A DNA stretch of 64,000 nt from Poteriospumella lacustris (lineage: Eukaryota; Sar; Chrysophyceae; Chromulinales; Dinobryaceae): contig SMOI01000056.1 in the NCBI GenBank assembly GCA_008000375.1, positions 84,135 through 148,134 on the forward strand. Direction: 5' to 3'. The position numbers and the translations under genes were made by a program. Below the pieces are notes generated by a model. That model made no database searches and was not told the origin of the DNA. It was given only the letters and a program-made list of their open reading frames with translations. Below, piece after piece: positions 56,313 to 64,000 of the stretch. The first letter of the stretch is position 1. Each line of letters opens with the position of its first letter.

Positions 56313-57954
56313 ATGGAAGGCGAAGCAGGCATAAAAAACGACAGAGACAAGTTTGAGAAGGCTCCAACGGTGGAAGTATCACCAGACTTGAGCGATAAGT
56401 TCACTATTTTCGAGAGGTGGCTAAGAGAAAATGGAACAAAGACGCGGAAGTTGGAGTTGCGTGATTACGGAAACGAAGTTCGTGGTTGTCACGCTACCAG
56501 TGAAATTGTCGAGGACGAAACCATTATTGAAGTGCCTTTGAAGTGCCTCATCACTGTAGAGATGGGAAAAGATACTGATGTAAGTCATCCGTCCATCACG
56601 GTGGTGGCTGACCGCATCCTCGTTTTGACGTGGTTCATCAATATTTAGATCGGGCGTGCTATCATCGACGCCAATTTGGAATTGGATGCACCGAAACACA
56701 TTTTCCTGATGCTTTACATGCTCATCGACCGCCACAACCCGCACAGTTTCTTCAAACCATACTACGATATTCTTCCGCCGACGCTGTCGAATATGCCCAT
56801 CTTTTGGTCGCCGGAAGAATTGAAGTATCTTCAAGGATCATACATGTTGAAGCAAATCGAGGAACGCAATCATGCCATTGCGGCCGATTACCAATCTATT
56901 TGCAACGTTGTTCCCTCGTTCAACTCGATATGCTCGCTGGACGAGTTCAAATGGGCGCGTATGTGTGTGTGCAGCCGCAACTTTGGGCTGATTGTCAATG
57001 GCATTCAAACAGCAGCGTTAGTTCCGTATGCCGATATGCTTAACCATTATCGCCCCCGCGAAACAAAGTGGCAGTTTGATGATTCTTTACAAGCCTTTAC
57101 AGTGGTTTCCCTGCAGGGGATCCACACCGGCGATCAGGTCTACGATAGTTATGGCCGCAAATGCAATCATCGTTTCCTTCTCAACTATGGTTTTTCAGTG
57201 GAGAACAACATTGAAACGGACGGCTGCTGTCCCAATGAGGTACGATGCTTGCTCTGTCATCGTTTTTGGTGGTCACCTCTGTTGTTGCTCACTGTTTGTG
57301 TGCTTTGTGTAGGTACCGGTGTTGGTGGAATTGAAGAACTCGGATCCGCTTTACGATGCGAAGTGCACGTACTACCGCCGTGATTTCATGGTTCCTTATC
57401 GTCGTATCCGTGTCTGTGTCAGTGACAATGAAAACACGAAGCTGCTGTTGGCGATGCTTCGTCTCATCGAATCCGACAAAGAAGATCTGGAGATTTTGCT
57501 CTCGTGTTCAGGCAGCTCGATGTATCGCTCCATCCGTGATGCCGATATTGCCATCAGTTTGAAGAATGAATTGCGTATGCTGCAAAGTTTGGTACGATTA
57601 ATCGACGAGCATTTGCGCCAATACCCGACGACGTTCGAGGAAGATGTCCATCGGTTGCAGCACGGCAATGTGCCCTTGTTCTCGAACGAGCGCAATGCCC
57701 TGATTCAAGTCAAAGGCGAGAAAGAAGTGTTGTTGTTCTTTCGGGATTTCGCGAATACGGGTGCGATTGGCTTGAAATTGCGGGATTTGAGCGAATTCGA
57801 CGAGTTTTTGAATCAGGTGCGGGTGTCCAAGCACACGCTCATCTTCCAGTATTGCCGTGGGACGGTAGGTCGCTTGTTGCACGAAGAAATACGCCGCGGC
57901 GACTATCGTGCTTCCCATAGAAACATCGACTTGAGCAAGCCCACCGTAGTGTAG
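56313..57954 (+). CDS. SET-domain protein methyltransferase, SETD3/Rubisco-LSMT type
   Basis: Exons 56313-56579, 56649-57239 and 57313-57954; 499 aa, introns 69 and 73 nt. The SET domain is split by a long insert, as in the SETD3/RKM/LSMT family. Visible landmarks are NEVRGCHATSEIVEDETII near the start, NFGLIVNGIQTAALVPYADM with LNHY, and YDSYGRKCNHRFLLNYGF (AdoMet and lysine-channel motifs). The C-terminal ~210 residues are helical, as in the Rubisco-LSMT substrate-binding domain. Members methylate Lys or His of ribosomal proteins, actin or other substrates. Which substrate applies here cannot be read from sequence. Confidence 0.87.
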
Positions 57955-58437
57955 ATATCCTGAGCGGACGAGGGGGGAGATCGTGTGTAAATCGATCACG
58001 ATGATAGCTGTAGTTCGCGCGTGTGTCGGTAGAGAGGGGGGTTGTGCTTCAGTTTTGATCGGCGGAAGATACGACGCCAACCCCCTTGACCACTGATTGC
58101 GAATTCAAATTGATGTTTTTAATTACAAGAACAAAATTGAATAACCATAACCATGTTACTGCAACCAAAGAAAACTATCGGATTGTGAGGTGCGGGGGGC
58201 GGTGACGATATCAGGGTAACGACATCGGATGGAGGGGCAACGAATTGAACGCGAGACGAACGTATCCACGGACTAACTTCCTTTACTTTATAATTCTTCT
58301 TTTCATGTTTAGTTTTTTGTACAACGAACGGTGCAGCATCGCGTGGAAACGGTGGCGCATTCCCTCCGTATTTCCCGTCGGATGGTTGGCGAATGGATTC
58401 GGCCCCAATGTCGAAATACCGAGCAGGCCAGAGCAAC
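57955..58437. other. Convergent gap
   Basis: 483 nt between two converging genes. The SPG1-like frame ends at TAA 58438 with a GTAAGT-like donor overlapping the stop, so an alternative last exon in this gap is possible. Otherwise nothing was seen. Confidence 0.45.
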
Positions 58438-59225
58438 TTACGAGTAAATGAGCAGCGGCTCTCCGAAGTTCGAAATCTCTGCAACTGTCGAGCGTAGATC
58501 AAAGACCTTCGCCAGGACAATCTTGAACATCTTTTGTACATTGATGGATTGCGATGCCGACGAGAAAATAAGCGGCGCCTTCATCGCTTTCGCATATTTT
58601 CGAGCCAATTTATCGATTTCCTCCATTTCTTCTGGAGGTAGAGTGCAATAGAGATCGAATTTTGTTCCCACTAAAAAGGCAGTCGCCGTCTATGTTCAAA
58701 CGAATACAACATCAGGGCGCAGAACAAGCAGGGAGATAACCGGAACACCCACTTACTCTATTCAAACCTCTTGCTTGTCGATACCATTCTTTAATACTCA
58801 ATAACGTCGACTTTCGCGAGAGATCAAACATAAAGAAAATGGCAACAGCCTCATTACACACCAGTGGCAACATGCTCAAGAATTCTCGTTGGCCACCGAG
58901 ATCCCAAATGCTGAAGGTGATCTCAGTTCCGCGCAAAGAGACAGTCTTCTCCATGAAATTCACACCTATTTTCATCATTCAACAACGACACCTTGATAAG
59001 ATTTTTTTGGTGTTGCGGCACCAGATAAACTGCACATTCCGTACCCAGTGTTTGAATGTAGTCCTCATCGAACTTGTTTTCAACGTATTTCACCATCAAC
59101 GTGGTTTTACCGACTTGAGCATCACCCACCAATCCAATCTTCACAACGACATTGTCCTGATCCTTGGTTCCAATGTCCTCAGTTTCACCCGCTCCTCCAA
59201 CAACGTCGTTTTCAGTATCTCCCAT
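58438..59225 (-). CDS. SPG1/TEM1-type small GTPase
   Basis: Exons 59225-59045, 58965-58757 and 58689-58438; 213 aa, introns 79 and 67 nt. The Ras-like P-loop is [11 protein letters not shown], followed by the SPG1-specific [20 protein letters not shown], the switch II motif WDLGGQREF, and [10 protein letters not shown] for guanine binding (TKxD in place of NKxD). The end ([24 protein letters not shown]) is also diagnostic. In yeasts this GTPase starts the septation or mitotic-exit network; orthologues exist in amoebae, plants and other protists, where the role is less known. No C-terminal prenylation Cys is present, normal for this branch. Confidence 0.95.
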
Positions 59226-59675
59226 TGTATGTGCAACTACTCGTCACTGAAAGGCAATTCCAACGCAATAAAAAAAGGTTGAACAACGGAACCCACTACT
59301 ACTAATACAAGATCCCAACAAAACCAATGCAATGGAATGATAATGCAATGTGGCCTTTGCTCCAATAGGGGGCAGTCCATCCCTTTCGGCGTTGGAAGTT
59401 CTCTTGCCGCCGCATTACTATCAAGAGAACAAGAGAGACACGAAGATGAGGACGCGCCTATCCGTTTTCTGAGAGGGGCTTCTCTCAGGAAGCACTCTAT
59501 TTGACCTTCATCCGTCGGACACGGTTCAACGAGTGGTGATTTTCTGCGGAGAAAAGAAGGGGGCGCCCGGCATAAATTTCTTGTGAATCGCGTCGAGCGT
59601 CGACGACAAGGCAGGATTGCTGTGAAATTCTAGAACGGTGACAGGATCATTTTCATATCTGTAAAGGTCGTAATC
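59226..59675. promoter_or_regulatory. Divergent gap between SPG1-like and AspRS genes
   Basis: 450 nt between divergent starts. A short TCGACGA cluster lies near 59589-59600. Promoter role is inferred. Confidence 0.45.
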
Positions 59676-61547
59676 ATGTCGTCAGTGGAAGAGTTGACCG
59701 CGGCAATCAATGCCAAGGGCGAAGAAATTCGCAAAGTTAAGACGGAAAAGCCTCCCACGATGAAGGAGGATTTGGAGCCTTTGGTCGCACAGCTTCTGGC
59801 CTTGAAAGTGCAATACGAAGCAGTTGCTGGTGAGCCCTTTGGTGGCGCGAAGGAGGAGAAGAAGAAGAAGGAACCTGTGGTACAGGAGCGTAAGTCCGAA
59901 GGTCCTTCGAAGACGGAGTTGAACAAATTGAAGCGCAAGGAAAACAAGGCTGCCAAGCGTGCAGAGGAGAAGGCCGCTACAGGCGCGCCTGAATCTTCTG
60001 AAGCCACTGTCACTGAGGCTGAAACTGGCGAGGATCCTTGTGCCGCTTTTTACGGCGATGCACCATTGATCCAGTCCGGTGTTATCAGCAGCCGCATTTT
60101 CCGCCGCATTCCTGAGCTAAAGGAGAACCTTGTGGGTCAGAAGATCTGGGTCCGAGCTCGTTTGGCCACCAGCCGTGCTGTTGGTAAGGGCGTTTTCCTT
60201 CTTCTTCGTCAGCAGACCTATTCTGTGCAAGGTGTGGTCTGGCAGGGCCCCAACGTGTCCAAGGGCATGGTGAAGTACGCTAGCGGCATTCCGCTGGAGT
60301 CTATCGTCGATGTTGAGGGCACCATCGTCTACGAGGCCAACGCCATCCAGAGTGCTACTGAGAAGCACGTGGAACTTCACATCAATGAGATCCACGTTGT
60401 TTCTCGTGCCCAGGACCTGCCTTTCCTTGTCGAGGATGCTGGTCGTAACGAAGCCGAGGCTGCTGCCGCTGGCTTGCCTACTGTGTTGCAGGACACGTCT
60501 TTGAACTTCCGCTGGGTTGATACCAGAACTCCTGCCAACCAGGCGATCTTCCGCATTCAGTCTGGTGTTTGCCAACTGTTCCGCGAGTACTTGAACGGCC
60601 GCGGCTTCGTCGAAATCCACACACCAAAGTTGATTGGTGGTGCCTCGGAGGGTGGTGCCAACGTATTCAAGCTTGAATACTTTGGTCAACCTGCTTGCTT
60701 GGCTCAATCTCCTCAGTTCTACAAGCAAATGACTGCAGCATGCGGTGGCTTTGAGCGAGTGTACGAAATTGGCCCCGTGTTCCGTGCCGAAGATTCGAAT
60801 ACGCACCGACACTTGTGTGAGTTCACTGGCTTGGACTTCGAAATGGCTATCTATGAGCATTACTACGAAGCGTTGGAAGTCATGGGTGAGCTGTTCAACT
60901 TCATTTTCGATGGTATTTACGAGCGATTTTGCCACGAACTGATGCTGATCGGTCAACAGTACCCTTTCGAGCCTATTGAATACTTGCGCCCTCCTCTTCG
61001 TATTACCTTCCAGGAAGGTATCACACTCCTGAGAGTAAGTTGTGTTCATGCACAATCCCCTGCTCGATGCCTTTTTCTCTGACAATGTGCGGTGCGTTAT
61101 GTTTCACAGGAAGCGGGTATCGATGCCTCGTACGAAGAAGATATCTCGACGCCTCACGAGCGGGCCTTGGGCAAGATCGTGAAGGAGAAGTACAAGACTG
61201 ACTTCTACATCATGGACAAGTATCCTTTGGGAGTTCGTCCGTTCTATACCATGCCTGACCCCAACGATCCTAAGTTGTCGAACAGTTATGATCTGTTCAT
61301 CCGTGGTGAGGAGATCGTCTCCGGTGCGCAACGTGTTCACGATGTGGACATGTTGATCGAGCGTGCCAATCACTTCAACATTCCTATCAAGTCCATTCAG
61401 TCGTATATTGATGCATTCAAACATGGTGCATTGCCTCACGCTGGTGGTGGAATTGGTCTGGAGCGTGTGGTGATGTTGTTCTTGGGCTTGAAGAACATCC
61501 GCAAGACGTCGATGTTCCCTCGCGATCCTTCTCGCTTGACTCCTTAA
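59676..61547 (+). CDS. Aspartyl-tRNA synthetase with WHEP-type N-terminal domain
   Basis: Exons 59676-61034 and 61110-61547 with a 75-nt intron; 598 aa. It charges tRNA-Asp in the cytosol. The eukaryotic/archaeal-type class II core is clear: an OB anticodon domain ([20 protein letters not shown]), motif 1 near [20 protein letters not shown], motif 2 [20 protein letters not shown] and motif 3 [16 protein letters not shown] in exon 2. Before the core, residues ~8-55 read as a WHEP domain ([12 protein letters not shown], then [20 protein letters not shown]), followed by a Lys/Glu-rich linker. WHEP domains are known mainly in Glu/Pro-, His-, Gly-, Trp- and Met-tRNA synthetases. The gene's codon choice is more GC-rich than the average neighbour, as expected for high expression. 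Confidence 0.96.
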
Positions 61548-62021
61548 AAGTCGACTACCCCTCTCTATGGTTTTATGTAAAAGGAAGAAGGAAAGTATGT
61601 TTAAATACCGAAAGTGAACACCACCAAAGCGCTGTGATTGATGGATAGACGAAGCAGTTTACACAAGGACTGTTCACTATAGATTCGCGAACTGTAGAAT
61701 AACACCACTGACACAGAATGTCACCGGTCGTGGGAAAACGTTGTCAATCGTTGGACAACAAGCCCACAGAACTACCCGACGACGACGGGGGAAAAGTAAA
61801 AACGAAAAGTATGAGAACATGCAAGAGAAAAACGTACAGTTGAAAGCAGAGTGAAGGACGACGTGGCTACCAGCAGAAGAACAGGGCTCCGTGGAGATGG
61901 AAGGAGATTTTTATGTACAAATGTAAAGCGGACGAGATTCGCCGAGAAAGCTGTTGCTGTTGTGATAAAGAAATGGGCAACCAAACCGAACCAAACCGAA
62001 CCAACCAAACGAAAGATGGCG
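61548..62021. other. Convergent gap
   Basis: 474 nt between the AspRS and globin 3' ends. A short CCAAACCGAACC-type tandem lies near 61980-62010. No gene recognised. Confidence 0.5.
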
Positions 62022-62537
62022 CTAATGATGTTTCACAGAGCCACTCGTCATGGCATACTTCATTGCACGAACAAATGCGTCATACGCATGTTCCCATACG
62101 GCTTTGACTTCAGGAGTGAACTTACTACCCAGGTGCAGTTGTAACTGTACAAACAGCTCGTTTCGCATGATGGTGAAGTGAATGTCTTTAATGGCAAAGG
62201 CCGCATGTGCAGAACCGATTGTCAGCATAATCTTTCGTAGCTCTTCGTCACCTTGATCTTTTGCGACAGCACCTCCGATGACATTCATAACTAATCGACT
62301 GTGCGACTTGAAACCTTTGTTCTCCTTCCAATTCGGGTCATCACGAAAGGTTTTAAACATTTGAAAGGATTCTGGATCGTCATGAAAAAGCTTCTCAAAT
62401 ACTGCGACACCAACTTTGTCTACTCCAACTTTGCGAATCTCTTCCCAAGACTCCTTGGCGGCATTTGGGTCGCCTTCAGGTCGAGGAGAATTCATCAAAT
62501 TCGTACTTCCTCGTCCACTGGTTATGATTCCTCCCAT
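62022..62537 (-). CDS. Single-domain globin
   Basis: Single exon, 171 aa from ATG 62537; the frame upstream continues only to a TTG. The globin fold is visible: SWEEIRKVGVDKVGVAVFEK (helices A-B), FQMFKTFRDDPNW (the CD-region Phe), FKSHSRLVMNVIGG with the distal His, and IGSAHAAFAIKD with the proximal His. The H helix is VWEHAYDAFVRAMKYAM. The length and pattern are of the 3-over-3 class found in plants, animals and protists; oxygen or nitric-oxide chemistry is the usual role. The protein begins MGGIITSG, a plausible N-myristoylation site, which would place it at membranes. Confidence 0.9.
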   Translation of the reverse strand: MGGIITSGRGSTNLMNSPRPEGDPNAAKESWEEIRKVGVDKVGVAVFEKLFHDDPESFQMFKTFRDDPNWKENKGFKSHSRLVMNVIGGAVAKDQGDEELRKIMLTIGSAHAAFAIKDIHFTIMRNELFVQLQLHLGSKFTPEVKAVWEHAYDAFVRAMKYAMTSGSVKHH

Positions 62538-63149
62538 CCTGATAAGGTCTAATCTTCTTGAGGGAAACAATCACGATAGGAATGAAGTGTACACCGCACA
62601 CGATACGAAGGCGCGTCAACAGCCCGATGATAAACAAGTGAATGGGCGCTGTGCTTTTTCTTTTCTACTAGTTTTTATCTGTCGATTGTCAGCTAGCAGC
62701 AGCGTGGGTGCGGACGTTTCTGTCTGCTGCGAAAGCCGTTTCGGTTTCACCTGCGACTGCATACTGTTCTGTGTTGCTGTATTATGGTGCGCCCCAAACT
62801 GTACCTCTATTGCAGCATACCTGCCCATACCCGCCTCGATGACAAAAGCCTTATGCAACAGGTCAAGTGGCAAGGAGAAAGTCTGTTCCGCGACACTGGT
62901 AACATCATATTGGATAGTGGTGATACAAACGGTATCTTGATACAATCGTATGTACACAATCCTCCGTTTTCATGTTTGAATGCGTTATAGTTAAACGTAA
63001 AAGGGAAAAACATCACGTACGATTAAGCCGCCAGTAAATCGCACTCGCTTTCTACATGAGTAAGTATCGTTAACTTCATCGCTAGACTTGACAAGGGTCA
63101 TATACAATATAGAACAGGGTTGATGAGATCGCTCGCCAAGAGAATAGAA
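62538..63149. other. Intergenic gap with two overlapping small frames
   Basis: 612 nt between globin and a TMEM42-like gene. A 68-codon plus-strand frame (62784-62990, ATG) and a 113-codon minus-strand frame (62957-62616, ATG) overlap each other. Each looks protein-like in composition, neither is recognised, and at most one is likely real. Confidence 0.35.
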
Positions 63150-63590
63150 TTACGACTTTGGGGCTGGAATTGCTGCTCGTGTCGAAGGAAGTGCCGAGCC
63201 TTCGCTCAAAGTCACCAATAGCATCCCTAAAACGATGAGAGCTGATCCAGCGAACCAACTGACAGGGACCTTTTCTCCAAATACAACTTGGCCGAGAATA
63301 CCGCTTGTCAAGAAATTAACCGCAGAAGATATCACAACAACAATGACCGTATTATTTTGTTCCATGGCTTTCAGAAAGTATCCAACGATGAATGCATTGC
63401 AGCCAACGATCCCCATCAGTGACAACCCTCTCACCAAGTAATCAATGTACAGGCAGTAGCCGCTTTGGGCAGCCCAATCTCCACATAAACTTGAGAAGTA
63501 ACTGATGATCCAATTATCAGAAAACGAAATTTTACCGAAAATCGTAGCCAGTCCACCGAAGACGCCACAGATGATCACGGGTAACAACAT
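63150..63590 (-). CDS. TMEM42-like/EamA-type small membrane protein
   Basis: Single exon, 146 aa. It has four hydrophobic helices: residues 1-20 (LLPVIICGVFGGLATIFGKI), ~50-70, ~78-100 and ~107-128. A GEKVPVSWFAGSALIVLGML ending matches the half-size EamA/SMR-type fold seen in TMEM42 and related proteins, in which two subunits may pair to form a carrier. The start motif G-x2-A-x3-GK is typical of TMEM42. The substrate and organelle are unknown. Confidence 0.75.
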   Translation of the reverse strand: MLLPVIICGVFGGLATIFGKISFSDNWIISYFSSLCGDWAAQSGYCLYIDYLVRGLSLMGIVGCNAFIVGYFLKAMEQNNTVIVVVISSAVNFLTSGILGQVVFGEKVPVSWFAGSALIVLGMLLVTLSEGSALPSTRAAIPAPKS

Positions 63591-63799
63591 TTCTTTCCAC
63601 GACTGGATTCACTTCCCTATTTCACAGTCTACGAAGCCTCTCAACGTATTTTATGCCGCCTTTTCAATCAGTCAGACGTACATATGCGAATAAAGGCAAG
63701 GAAGATTGAGATTGGCCTCTTTCAATGTGATTTTTACATCAATCCATTCCGTAGAGCAACGTTCTTTCCGCCGTTCGGCGGCAGCAGAGTGCAAGTGTC

Positions 63800-63842
<43 letters not shown>

Positions 63843-64000
63843 CCTTATTTTATTACCGATAGATGTAAAGATCATTTCTGAACTCGACGAGAACAACATC
63901 TTTTACATGAATGCTTAGTTTGGTTAGTACCCCAGTAGCAACGACGCCGACGACGTCACCGCCTGCATGCGACTCGCCTCGCTCCCTTCGATCAACCGGT
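63591..64000. promoter_or_regulatory. Upstream region of the TMEM42-like gene, to window end
   Basis: 410 nt with no recognisable exon. It contains a pure CGA run (see next entry) about 210 nt upstream of the TMEM42-like start. What lies beyond the window is unknown. Confidence 0.4.
63801..63842. repeat. Pure (CGA)n microsatellite, ~42 nt
   Basis: About 14 uninterrupted CGA units, the longest triplet run in the window. Confidence 0.95.

Noticed and set aside
60117-61085. 322-codon minus-strand open frame
   Set aside because: Lies fully opposite the conserved AspRS exon; its product has no domain and follows from codon bias of the real gene.

Overview
This is a gene-dense nuclear segment from a eukaryotic, probably unicellular organism. 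Genes lie on both strands with no operons. About half are interrupted by one to five very short GT-AG introns: the 42 introns placed here all measure 57-80 nt. The standard genetic code fits, since TAA, TAG and TGA all end genes. Two copies of a cilium-type STPGR (SHIPPO/ODF3-like) gene suggest a flagellated stage. A hybrid histidine kinase, a copine, an AP2/ERF-like protein, an SPG1/TEM1-type GTPase, a single-domain globin and a DPM1 without membrane anchor fit a free-living protist. No rRNA, tRNA, plastid gene or transposon was recognised. I cannot place the lineage from sequence alone.

Layout. 0-5.4 kb: a paired-zinc-finger protein (cut by the window edge), a UVSSA-like protein and a five-exon AP2-domain protein. 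5.6-13.4 kb: a small interstitial telomeric block, an LYR protein, DPM1, an OB-fold-like hypothetical protein, a TMEM86-type membrane protein and a copine. 13.7-22.6 kb: an HI0933-type flavoprotein, a coiled-coil protein, a proteasome alpha-like protein with an apparent signal peptide, DNA polymerase kappa and an unrecognised protein. 22.9-36.2 kb: an ARM-repeat protein, a four-TM protein, the SHIPPO gene pair in a near-perfect 1.9 kb inverted repeat, a RING protein with three SAP-like repeats, and COG3. 36.6-48.6 kb: two MFS carriers flanking a mitochondrial ISCA2-type gene, a pseudokinase probably fused to a WD40 protein, a 1.8 kb region without a convincing gene, a DHHC palmitoyltransferase, and the tiny three-exon SF3B5 gene. 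49-64 kb: two short-chain dehydrogenases, a hybrid histidine kinase, a SET-domain protein, an SPG1-like GTPase, AspRS with a WHEP-type N-terminus, a globin and a TMEM42-like protein.

The genes are mostly housekeeping or signalling functions and do not form one pathway. The strongest unusual signals are: (1) the identical inverted SHIPPO genes, whose identity ends almost exactly at the start and stop codons; (2) a proteasome alpha-type protein with a secretory leader; (3) the pseudokinase-WD40 fusion; (4) WHEP-AspRS; (5) CGA/TCG triplet runs that recur in gaps between divergent gene starts. Exon coordinates below come from reading splice sites and protein families by eye, without transcript data.
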